DNA from: Muribaculaceae bacterium
GTDB taxonomy: Bacteria > Bacteroidota > Bacteroidia > Bacteroidales > Muribaculaceae
Assembly: GCA_022511505.1 (NCBI GenBank)
Contig: JAFLTK010000152.1
Span: 1 to 7,114, forward strand
Reading direction: 5' to 3'
DNA: 7,114 nucleotides
How positions within the stretch are numbered: position 1 is the stretch's first letter; each line of letters starts with the position of its first letter. This document shows, piece by piece, positions 1-5,309 of the stretch. The notes beneath the pieces are model-generated. The model was given only the letters and a program-made list of their open reading frames with translations. It searched no databases and had not been told where the DNA came from. Both the position numbers and the translations under genes were made by a program.

Positions 1-291
1 TGTAGCCGCTTGTGAGGGGTCGGGCTATTACCCCTTATAATATTCTATGTCGATATGCCACCCGGCGGCTCGTGACTTTCCTGTCTCGGTTGCAAACCTC
101 TATTTCTTTGCGGTTGCCTATTTTCATAGGGGCAAAGCGGCAAGCCGGTAACTTAACACTTCATTGTCGTTCTTCATCGGCTCCTGTCGGTGCGGCTTTT
201 TGTTGCAAACCGCTATTATATTTTAATTATCAATTATTTTTATTACCTTTGCATCTGAATCAACACAAATAGTTTCCCGAAAAACGATATC
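1..291. other. Non-coding upstream region of the DUF4861 gene
   Basis: I see no convincing gene here. An open frame spans much of it, but it looks like random translation and runs across the promoter of the next gene. Positions 15-20 (AGGGGT) and 30-35 (ACCCCT) form a 6-bp inverted repeat with a 9-nt loop, which could be the end of an upstream transcript, but no T-run follows. A second weak hairpin is possible at 106-137 (CTTTGC...GCAAAG with inner CCTAT/ATAGG). The AT-rich stretch from about 215 to 260 holds the promoter of the DUF4861 gene. Confidence 0.5.
221..251 (+). promoter_or_regulatory. Predicted Bacteroidota-type promoter for the DUF4861 gene
   Basis: TACCTTTG at 244-251 is an exact match to the Bacteroidota -7 element TAnnTTTG. 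A T-rich block at 221-224 lies 19 bp upstream, where the -33 element (TTTG) is expected. Transcription would start near 258, giving a leader of roughly 34 nt before the ATG at 292. This rests on motif and position only. Confidence 0.6.
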
Positions 292-1518
292 ATGAAAAAA
301 CAATTGACTCTGATAGTTGCCGCCGGCATGGCTCTCACCGCCGGCGCCGCAACCAAAACTCTTGAAATTACTGTGGCAAATCAGTTGCCGGACGCCATTG
401 AAAGTTACCCGGTTGTTGTTCCGGTCGACGTTAAAGCGCTCGGTTTCAACCCGTCGGCTGCCGTTGCTACGGTCAAAGGTACCATTATCCCGTCTCAACT
501 TGACGACATCGACCTCGACGGCGTTGTCGACGAGATTTCGCTGACCGTCTCGCTTCCCGCTCGCGGTAAAACGGTTGTCAAACTCGCGCTCGACAGCGAG
601 GGCTCCCAAGAAACATTCCCCATCGGAACCCATGCCTACATTAAACTGCGCGACGAGAAAAAGAAGTATCCCAAAATCGTGTCAATCGCTTTCCCGGGCG
701 ACGCCGATACGCGCATCATGTATAACTCCATCTATGGCCACGGCGCGGTGATGGAAAACCCCTACAACGCCATCCGCATTTATATGGACAACCGCCAGAG
801 CATTGACCTCTATGGCAAGAACCGTCCCGGCATGGAACTCGAGACCACCGGATTTTACACCACTCAGGAGCAGCTCGCCCAAGGCTATGGCCGCGACATC
901 CTTTGGGCCGGCAAGTCGGTTGGCGCGGGTTCGTTCCGCGGTTTTATCGGCGACGAGCCGACGACTATCGACACTGTCACCGTTCGCGGCCAGCGCGTTG
1001 TCCTCTCGGGGCCGGTGCGCTCGGTTGTTGAGGTAACTGACGAGGGCTGGATTTACAACGGTCGCCGTTTCAACATGACCCAGCGCTACACCATGTGGCA
1101 GGGACGTCGCGACGTTCAGGTCGACATCAACATCACCGGCGAGGGGGTCGACTCTCAGACATTCTGTGCCGGCATCCAGAAACTTGAGACCGACAATGTA
1201 GGTTTCCTCGACGCCGCCACCGGCCTGGCCGGAAGTTGGGGCGTCAATGTGCCCGAGAAAAAATATGAGGACCAAACTGAGGTCGTCGGTCTGGGCATTA
1301 TCCCCGACGCCGCCAACCTCGCGTCGACCCGCGAGGATGAGTTCAACTACCTCGACATGCTGAAAACTGATACCGAGGGCGCCATCAGTTACCGCGTCAA
1401 CTTTGCCGCCGGTCGCGAAGAGGGCGGTTTCTCGACCTCGACCGAGTGGTTTGACTACCTGCGCCGTTGGGCTGCAGAGGCCGCCAATCCCGCCACCGTC
1501 ACCGTCAAAATCAAATAA
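292..1518 (+). CDS. Secreted DUF4861 domain protein, possible role in uronate-polysaccharide use
   Basis: This 408-residue protein matches my recollection of the DUF4861 family, which is typical of Bacteroidales and about this length. Residues 1-20 form a signal peptide: two lysines, a hydrophobic stretch, then AGA/A near residue 19, so the protein is exported, probably to the periplasm. There is no lipobox cysteine. Residues 72-81 read DIDLDGVVDE, resembling a calcium-binding DxDxDG loop. The central part holds family-like blocks: YGHGAVMENPYNAIRIYMD from 148 and IDLYGKNRPG from 171, followed by a GRDILWAGKSVGAGSF block from 200. The catalytic role is unknown. DUF4861 genes tend to occur near pectin or alginate genes, and here a KDG kinase and KDPG aldolase follow on the same strand, so a role with acidic polysaccharides is plausible but inferred. 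The start is the first ATG of the frame and places the signal peptide correctly. A large antisense frame over this gene is a shadow. Confidence 0.8.
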   Translation: MKKQLTLIVAAGMALTAGAATKTLEITVANQLPDAIESYPVVVPVDVKALGFNPSAAVATVKGTIIPSQLDDIDLDGVVDEISLTVSLPARGKTVVKLALDSEGSQETFPIGTHAYIKLRDEKKKYPKIVSIAFPGDADTRIMYNSIYGHGAVMENPYNAIRIYMDNRQSIDLYGKNRPGMELETTGFYTTQEQLAQGYGRDILWAGKSVGAGSFRGFIGDEPTTIDTVTVRGQRVVLSGPVRSVVEVTDEGWIYNGRRFNMTQRYTMWQGRRDVQVDINITGEGVDSQTFCAGIQKLETDNVGFLDAATGLAGSWGVNVPEKKYEDQTEVVGLGIIPDAANLASTREDEFNYLDMLKTDTEGAISYRVNFAAGREEGGFSTSTEWFDYLRRWAAEAANPATVTVKIK

Positions 1519-1538
1519 CCGCTGTCGGTGTTTTCTTG

Positions 1539-1565
1539 TTGTTGATGTTGGTGATGTTGGTGATG
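1539..1565 (+). repeat. 9-bp tandem repeat, three units
   Basis: TTGTTGATG (1539-1547) is followed by two perfect TTGGTGATG units (1548-1556 and 1557-1565). The array starts 20 bp after the DUF4861 stop codon and runs directly into the first hairpin of the interspersed element. The corresponding place in the second element (around 4225-4238) holds the related sequence GTTGATGGAGTTGA, so the array looks like an expanded version of the element's own 5' flank. Confidence 0.75.
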
Positions 1566-1566
1566 T

Positions 1567-1671
1567 TACATCGCAGGGCGATGTATCTTTCATTAACCCC
1601 GTACAAGCGCTAAGCGCGCAGTGCGGGGTAGACGCCCCTCACTGAAAATCGTCCCGGAGGGACGAGATTTC
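1567..1671 (+). repeat. Three-hairpin interspersed element, copy 1
   Basis: Three inverted repeats follow one another. Hairpin A is TACATCGC/GCGATGTA (1567-1574 and 1578-1585, 3-nt loop). Hairpin B is ACCCCGTAC/GTGCGGGGT (1596-1604 and 1621-1629), with a small GCGC/GCGC stem inside. Hairpin C is TCGTCCC-GGA-GGGACGA (1649-1665). The same three modules in the same order and orientation occur at 4239-4343, and the 25 bp at 1647-1671 are identical to 4319-4343. The layout resembles the mosaic REP/BIME repeats known from other bacteria. There is no T-run behind hairpin C, so a simple terminator role is unlikely. No coding content is seen. Confidence 0.85.
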
Positions 1672-1735
1672 ACTTTTGAGCCGGTTTGACGTCTGCACCG
1701 ACGTGTCCAACGAAAATAATTGCGCTAAAATTCAA

Positions 1736-1878
1736 TTTTTTCAGAAAAGATTTATTATTTTTGCAACTGAGATACACCGGTATTTCCCTTTAAAAATCGA
1801 CCAATCGCTTGCAAAATCAACTTTTAACCAAATATTCAACGGGGCAATCAGCCTCGAAAACACTTTAAATCATTGACT
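1736..1878 (+). promoter_or_regulatory. Predicted promoter and about 110-nt leader of the kdgK-eda operon
   Basis: TATTTTTG at 1756-1763 matches the Bacteroidota -7 element TAnnTTTG. The -33 element is poor: only a T-run at 1736-1741 lies upstream, with short spacing. Transcription would begin near 1770, leaving a leader of about 110 nt, long compared with the DUF4861 leader. An imperfect palindrome ATACACCGGTAT (1772-1783) sits at the expected start of the transcript and could be an operator, though this is a guess. The rest of the leader is AT-rich and has no Shine-Dalgarno sequence near the ATG. Confidence 0.5.
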
Positions 1879-2901
1879 ATGAGCAAGATTGTAACACTTG
1901 GCGAGATTATGCTCCGCCTGTCTCCAAGAGATTGCTTCCGCTTTGTCCAGGTTGACAACTTTGAGGTCATCTGGGGTGGTGGCGAAGCAAATGTAGCCGT
2001 CAGCTGTGCAAACTATGGCCACGATGCCTATTTCGTTTCTAAACTTCCAACCCACGAGATTGGTCAGGCAGCCGTTAACGCCCTTCGTCGTTATGGCGTG
2101 AAGACCGACCATATTGCCCGCGGTGGCGACCGTGTAGGTATCTACTACTGCGAGAAAGGCGCGTCGATGCGTCCCTCAAAGGTCATCTATGACCGTGCCA
2201 ACTCGGCTATCGCCGAGGCAAACCCCGAGGACTTTGACTTTGACGCCATCATGGAAGGCGCCAGCTGGTTCCATTGGAGCGGCATCACCCCCGCCATCAG
2301 CGACAAGGCTGCCGAGCTGACTCGCCTTGCCTGCGAGGCCGCCAAGCGTCACGGTGTAACCGTTTCGGTTGACCTCAACTTCCGCAAGAAACTCTGGACC
2401 AAGGAGAAAGCACAGTCAATCATGCGCCCGCTGATGCAGTATGTTGACGTCTGCATCGGCAACGAAGAAGACGCTGAACTCTGCCTCGGCTTCAAGCCCG
2501 ATGCCGACGTTGAAGCCGGCGAAACCAACGCCGAAGGCTACAAGGGTATCTTCAAGGCTATGGCCAAGGAGTTTGACTTCAAATATGTCATCTCAACCCT
2601 CCGCGAGAGCTTCTCGGCTACCCACAATGGCTGGAAGGCTATGATCTACAACGGCGAAGAGTTCTATGAGTCAAAACGTTATGACATCAACCCGATTATC
2701 GACCGCGTTGGTGGCGGCGACTCTTTCTCGGGCGGTATCATCCATGGCCTGCTGACAATGGACAACCAGGGCGACGCTCTCGAGTTTGCCGTTGCTGCTT
2801 CGGCTCTGAAACACACTATCCCCGGCGACTTCAACCTCGTTTCTGTTGCCGAAGTTGAATCACTTGCCGGCGGTAACGCCAACGGTCGCGTTCAGCGCTA
2901 A
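1879..2901 (+). CDS. kdgK: 2-keto-3-deoxygluconate kinase (PfkB sugar kinase)
   Basis: This 340-residue cytoplasmic kinase would phosphorylate 2-keto-3-deoxygluconate (KDG) with ATP to give KDPG, the entry step for KDG made from galacturonate, glucuronate or unsaturated uronates. PfkB features are clear. Residues 33-47 (GGGEANVAVSCANYG) form the N-terminal signature. DLNFRKKLW (165-173) matches the DxNxR substrate segment common in KDG kinases. GNEED lies at 194-198. DRVGGGDSFSGG (275-286) is the C-terminal signature, with D281 the expected catalytic base. Its glycine-rich anion-hole loop reads VGGGD rather than the more common TGAGD. The frame is open two codons upstream from a TTG, but ATG 1879 gives the usual N-terminus, MSKIVTLGEIMLR. 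The aldolase for its product follows 36 bp downstream. Another PfkB substrate cannot be excluded, but the neighbour argues for KDG. Confidence 0.88.
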   Translation: MSKIVTLGEIMLRLSPRDCFRFVQVDNFEVIWGGGEANVAVSCANYGHDAYFVSKLPTHEIGQAAVNALRRYGVKTDHIARGGDRVGIYYCEKGASMRPSKVIYDRANSAIAEANPEDFDFDAIMEGASWFHWSGITPAISDKAAELTRLACEAAKRHGVTVSVDLNFRKKLWTKEKAQSIMRPLMQYVDVCIGNEEDAELCLGFKPDADVEAGETNAEGYKGIFKAMAKEFDFKYVISTLRESFSATHNGWKAMIYNGEEFYESKRYDINPIIDRVGGGDSFSGGIIHGLLTMDNQGDALEFAVAASALKHTIPGDFNLVSVAEVESLAGGNANGRVQR

Positions 2902-2937
2902 ATCTTTCTTATCAACCCGTTAGAAATACATTACAGT

Positions 2938-3600
2938 ATGGCACGTTTTGATAAAATAGCAGTTTTGCAGAAGATGGGCGAGACCCGCATGGTCCCCGTT
3001 TTCTATGACAAAGACGTTGAGGTTGCCTGTGCAGTCGTTAAGGCTTGCTATGACGGCGGCGTGCGCGCCTTTGAGTTCACCAACCGCGGCGACTTCGCCC
3101 ACGAGGTATTTGCCGAGGTAGTGAAATTTGCAGCAAAAGAATGTCCCGAGATGGCAATGGGTGTTGGCTCAATCGTTGACCCCGCCACTGCAGCCCTCTA
3201 TCTGCAACTCGGCGCATGCTTTGTTGTCGGCCCGCTGTTCAACCCCGAAATCTCAAAGATTTGCAACCGCCGCAACGTCCCCTACACCCCCGGTTGTGGT
3301 AGCGTCAGCGAGGTTGGTTTCGCTCAGGAAAGCGGCTGCGACCTCTGCAAAGTGTTCCCCGGCGACGTTCTCGGCCCGAAATTTGTTAAGGGTCTCAAGG
3401 CTCCCATGCCCTGGAGCAAGCTCATGGTTACCGGCGGCGTAGAGCCCACCGAAGAAAACCTCAAGGGCTGGTTTGCCGCCGGCGTCTTCTGCGTTGGTAT
3501 GGGCAGCAAACTCTTCCCCAAAGACAAAGTTGCAGCCAAGGACTGGCAGTATGTCACCGACAAATGTCGCGAAGCGCTTGACATCATCAAGAAATTCTAA
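2938..3600 (+). CDS. eda: KDPG/KHG aldolase (2-dehydro-3-deoxyphosphogluconate aldolase)
   Basis: This 220-residue class I aldolase cleaves KDPG to pyruvate and glyceraldehyde-3-phosphate, and family members often also act on 4-hydroxy-2-oxoglutarate. It has the small TIM-barrel layout of the Eda family at about its usual length. E46 in RAFEFTNRGD corresponds to the catalytic glutamate of the E. coli EVTLRT segment. K138 in DLCKVFPGD is the Schiff-base lysine (KFFPAE region in E. coli). VTGGVEPTEENLKGW (164-178) is the phosphate-binding GG segment, and GMGSKLF (187-193) is the final glycine-rich loop. It lies 36 bp after kdgK with no terminator between, so the two are almost certainly co-transcribed and perform successive steps. 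A strong terminator follows 30 bp after the stop. Confidence 0.92.
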   Translation: MARFDKIAVLQKMGETRMVPVFYDKDVEVACAVVKACYDGGVRAFEFTNRGDFAHEVFAEVVKFAAKECPEMAMGVGSIVDPATAALYLQLGACFVVGPLFNPEISKICNRRNVPYTPGCGSVSEVGFAQESGCDLCKVFPGDVLGPKFVKGLKAPMPWSKLMVTGGVEPTEENLKGWFAAGVFCVGMGSKLFPKDKVAAKDWQYVTDKCREALDIIKKF

Positions 3601-3603
3601 TCC

Positions 3604-3617
3604 CCCGTTATAACGGG
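3604..3617. repeat. 14-bp perfect palindrome after eda
   Basis: CCCGTTATAACGGG reads the same on both strands and lies 3 bp after the eda stop codon. It could be a protein-binding site, or a weak hairpin ahead of the true terminator. No second copy was noticed in the window. Confidence 0.6.
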
Positions 3618-3620
3618 AAT

Positions 3621-3794
3621 TCATCCCCTAAAAGTCCCGCCGGCATCGCCGCGCGGGACTTTCTCTTTTTTCCCGGCAAGTACGGGCCATTGCTCGTCTG
3701 CCGCAAAAACAGGAATCTCTATACGCTTGATGCCGGACTCGTCGACCGTTGATGGAGTTGACATCGCGGAGCGCTCCTCGTTGTCGTCAAACAT
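3621..3794 (-). CDS. Small 57-residue ORF coupled to the antitoxin gene, doubtful
   Basis: The ATG overlaps the antitoxin stop as TAATG (shared A at 3794), a typical arrangement for translational coupling. The frame gives a 57-residue hydrophilic peptide starting MFDDNEERSAMSTPSTVDES and containing KRIEIPVFAADEQWPVL. I do not recognise it. Codons 9-22 or so are encoded by the 43-bp direct repeat (3731-3773), and the last dozen codons by the eda terminator stem, so part of the frame is certainly not of ordinary coding origin. There is no signal peptide or membrane segment. It may be a real small gene whose end was rewritten, or an accidental frame created when the repeat arrived. Confidence 0.3.
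   Translation of the reverse strand: MFDDNEERSAMSTPSTVDESGIKRIEIPVFAADEQWPVLAGKKEKVPRGDAGGTFRG
3631..3672 (+). terminator. Rho-independent terminator of the kdgK-eda operon
   Basis: AAAGTCCCGC (3631-3640) pairs perfectly with GCGGGACTTT (3653-3662). The stem continues as CGGC/GCCG (3641-3644 and 3648-3651) around an ATC loop, with one bulged C. A pyrimidine-rich tail, TTTCTCTTTTTT, completes it. On the minus strand the stem is followed by TTTTAGGGG, so it may also stop transcripts arriving from the antitoxin gene. Confidence 0.9.
3731..3773 (+). repeat. 43-bp direct repeat, left copy
   Basis: This segment matches 4208-4250 at 42 of 43 positions; the only difference is A3737 against G4214. 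It contains GTCGACCGTTGATGGAGTTG and the left arm plus part of the right arm of hairpin A (CATCGC-GGA-GCG). The match stops abruptly inside the right arm. The left copy therefore holds only the 5' part of the interspersed element and lacks hairpins B and C. Together the two copies bracket the antitoxin gene and the toxin remnant. Confidence 0.88.
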
Positions 3795-4105
3795 TACAAT
3801 GCAAAACTACCAAGACCGGGGACACTCAAAGATGCCTCCAGTCCCATAGCCTTGAAACAACGGGCTACTGTTGAAAGTGTTAGATTTTTACCACTTTCAA
3901 TTTTGGACACTTGGGCTCGTTGCACTCCAAGTCGTTCTGCTAAGTCTTGCTGAGTCATGTTGTGAGCCTTTCTTGCTTGCTTTATTGCCTCTCCAACAAG
4001 AAACGATTGCAACTCAGCCTCATATTTATCACGCTCCGGGCTCCCTACTTTACCGATATGTATATCTTTAATTTCATCGAGAGAATAAAATTTCATATCT
4101 TCCAT
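3794..4105 (-). CDS. HigA-type antitoxin, XRE-family helix-turn-helix protein
   Basis: This 103-residue protein has the two-part build of HigA antitoxins paired with Gp49-like toxins. A short N-terminal segment (MKFYSLDEIKDIHIGKVGSP, residues 4-23) precedes a Cro/C1-type helix-turn-helix at about residues 38-92, with the core TQQDLAERLGVQRAQVSKIE at 51-70. Such proteins bind and neutralise the toxin and repress their own operon. The start at ATG 4105 is 2 bp after the stop of the toxin remnant, the normal toxin-first spacing; ATG 4096 is an alternative. With the toxin lost, it is an orphan and may act only as a DNA-binding regulator. No Bacteroidota promoter was identified directly upstream, and the original operon promoter was probably lost with the toxin's 5' end. 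Confidence 0.87.
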   Translation of the reverse strand: MEDMKFYSLDEIKDIHIGKVGSPERDKYEAELQSFLVGEAIKQARKAHNMTQQDLAERLGVQRAQVSKIESGKNLTLSTVARCFKAMGLEASLSVPGLGSFAL

Positions 4106-4107
4106 AA

Positions 4108-4203
4108 TTATTTATTTTTCATTTCAAAATAGATTCTCATAATTGCGACCGCTCTATCGATCTCTTTACGTGGCGTTTTTTGCGTTTTCTTTATAAAGCC
4201 TTG
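4108..4203 (-). pseudogene. C-terminal remnant of a HigB/Gp49-like toxin gene
   Basis: On the minus strand the frame ending at the TAA of 4110-4108 reads GFIKKTQKTPRKEI at its start and ends IYFEMKNK, about 30 residues in all. The FxKKTQKTPxxEI block is the characteristic C-terminal segment of phage Gp49-like HigB toxins of the RelE/ParE superfamily, which are mRNA interferases of about 100-120 residues. Upstream of GFIKK the frame becomes arginine-rich (RARQRQ) as it enters the repeat at 4208, and a stop follows at 4255-4257. No start or catalytic core remains. The 2-bp gap to the antitoxin gene matches an intact higBA layout, so this is a decayed module that lost roughly three quarters of the toxin. 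Confidence 0.8.
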
Positions 4204-4207
4204 CCGC

Positions 4208-4250
4208 TGCCGGGCTCGTCGACCGTTGATGGAGTTGACATCGCGGAGCG
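4208..4250 (+). repeat. 43-bp direct repeat, right copy
   Basis: This is the partner of 3731-3773, with a single mismatch. It forms the 5' part of the full element copy 2 and begins within a few bases of the point where the HigB reading frame loses its family resemblance, so the repeat boundary and the toxin break practically coincide. Confidence 0.88.
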
Positions 4251-4346
4251 ATGCCTAATTTCAATAACCCCGTACATGCGAGCGCAGCGAGCTGTGCGGG
4301 GTAGGCTCCCCCTCCCGGAATCGTCCCGGAGGGACGAGATTTCGGG
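4239..4346 (+). repeat. Three-hairpin interspersed element, copy 2
   Basis: The modules have the same order as at 1567-1671. Hairpin A is CATCGC-GGA-GCGATG (4239-4253). Hairpin B is ACCCCGTAC/GTGCGGGGT (4267-4275 and 4294-4302, 18-nt loop). Hairpin C is TCGTCCC-GGA-GGGACGA (4321-4337). The outer arms of C are longer here, since CCCGGAA (4314-4320) can pair with TTCGGG (4341-4346). It ends about 10 bp beyond the rsgA stop codon and lies on the opposite strand relative to that gene. No T-run follows the hairpins in the rsgA direction, so it is not a standard terminator, though it could protect or fold the rsgA mRNA end. Loops differ between copies while arms are kept. Confidence 0.85.
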
Positions 4347-4355
4347 AACTCTTTA

Positions 4356-5297
4356 CTAAAACGCCTTGCGATATTTGTCTTGGTCGCCGTCTTGGAGGAT
4401 GCTGAGGTAGGAATTGTAGCGAGATTGGGAGATGAGGTTTTGCTCGAGAGCGTCACGAACTGCGCAGCCGGGTTCGTGGGTATGGGTGCAATTGCCATAG
4501 CGGCATTCTCGCGATGTTTCAAAAATTTCGGGGAAATAGTGAGCCACCTCATAGCGGTCAAAATCAATCGTACCAAAGCCTCTGACGCCGGGTGTGTCGA
4601 TTATTTCGCCACCTTCCGGCAAGTCAAACATCTCAGAGAAAGTGGTTGTGTGCATCCCGGTGTCATGAACGTCGCTGATTGCTGCCGTTTTGAGTTCGAT
4701 GCCCGGTATAAGGCTGTTAATCAGTGTCGACTTTCCAACACCCGAGTTGCCCGATAGAAGCGTTACGCGGTCTTTGAGCAGCGCGCGTAGTGTGTCCATT
4801 CCCTCGCCGGTCGTGGCCGAGACGTGTACAACTTTGTAGCCTATCGAGCGGTAGAGGTAGGTAATGGCGTCAAGATATTCGCGCTCGTCGTCGTCAACCA
4901 AAAGGTCTATCTTATTTATTACCAGCACAGCCGGGACGCTATAAGCCTGTGCCGTGGCAAGGAAACGATCGATGAAGGTTGTGGATGTGGTAGGATGAAA
5001 GAGCGTGGCAATCAGAAACGTTTGGTCAACGTTGGCAGCGATAATATGGGCCTCTTTTGACAGATTGCTCGCGCGGCGTATAATATAGTTGCGGCGCGTG
5101 TCTATTGAGGTTATAAACGCGTTGCCGTCGGGGTTGACCTTGACGGCAACCTTGTCGCCAACGGCAACCGGGTTGGTTGTCCTGATGCCTTTCAGGCGGA
5201 AGTTCCCTTTGACCTTACAGTTAACTTCACGGCCTGAGGTGTCGAGCCTGACGATGTACCAACTGCCTGTATTTCTGATGATTATGCCATGTTCCAT
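4356..5297 (-). CDS. rsgA: Ribosome small-subunit assembly GTPase RsgA
   Basis: This 313-residue circularly permuted GTPase acts in late 30S subunit maturation. Residues 1-70 form the OB-fold RNA-binding domain. The GTPase motifs come in the permuted order G4-G5-G1-G3: NKID (128-131), SATTGEG (160-166), the P-loop GNSGVGKST (183-191), and DTPG (234-237). HTTTF (216-220) is the likely switch I segment. The C-terminal zinc site is CX4CXHX5C, with C265, C270, H272 and C278 in CRYGNCTHTHEPGC. Length and all key residues are as in functional family members. It starts 12 bp after the yjbQ-like gene stops and is the last gene of a three-gene minus-strand operon. Interspersed element copy 2 lies just beyond its stop. 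Confidence 0.95.
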   Translation of the reverse strand: MEHGIIIRNTGSWYIVRLDTSGREVNCKVKGNFRLKGIRTTNPVAVGDKVAVKVNPDGNAFITSIDTRRNYIIRRASNLSKEAHIIAANVDQTFLIATLFHPTTSTTFIDRFLATAQAYSVPAVLVINKIDLLVDDDEREYLDAITYLYRSIGYKVVHVSATTGEGMDTLRALLKDRVTLLSGNSGVGKSTLINSLIPGIELKTAAISDVHDTGMHTTTFSEMFDLPEGGEIIDTPGVRGFGTIDFDRYEVAHYFPEIFETSRECRYGNCTHTHEPGCAVRDALEQNLISQSRYNSYLSILQDGDQDKYRKAF

Positions 5298-5309
5298 AGG
5301 GCTTGACGA

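Noticed and set aside
106..137. Hairpin that could be a small RNA or riboswitch
   Set aside because: The pairing is only 6 plus 5 bp with an uneven internal loop. It lies upstream of the predicted promoter and matches no known fold.
12..272. Open frame of 86 codons in the upstream region
   Set aside because: The translation is low-complexity and basic, and it runs over the predicted promoter of the DUF4861 gene. No family or plausible start context was seen.
682..1593. Long minus-strand open frame (303 codons) opposite the DUF4861 gene
   Set aside because: It lies antisense to a recognisable secreted protein, has no family resemblance, and its start falls inside the repeat region. It is a shadow caused by GC-rich codon use.
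1676..1876. Open frame of 66 codons ahead of kdgK
   Set aside because: It needs a TTG start and spans the predicted promoter and leader of kdgK. It is better explained as untranslated sequence.
1567..4346. Possible CRISPR array from repeated palindromes
   Set aside because: There are only two full copies and one partial copy, kilobases or hundreds of bases apart, with no regular spacers. The pattern is an interspersed element.
4313..4346. Hairpin C of copy 2 as the rsgA terminator
   Set aside because: The stem is strong, but in the rsgA direction it is followed by G-rich sequence (GGGAGGGGGAGCC), not a T-run. A standard rho-independent terminator is not supported.
4166..4576. Minus-strand frame of 136 codons across the rsgA 3' end and the repeat
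   Set aside because: It overlaps rsgA in another frame and crosses the repeat element. The sequence has no recognisable domain, and the frame is not the one of the toxin remnant.
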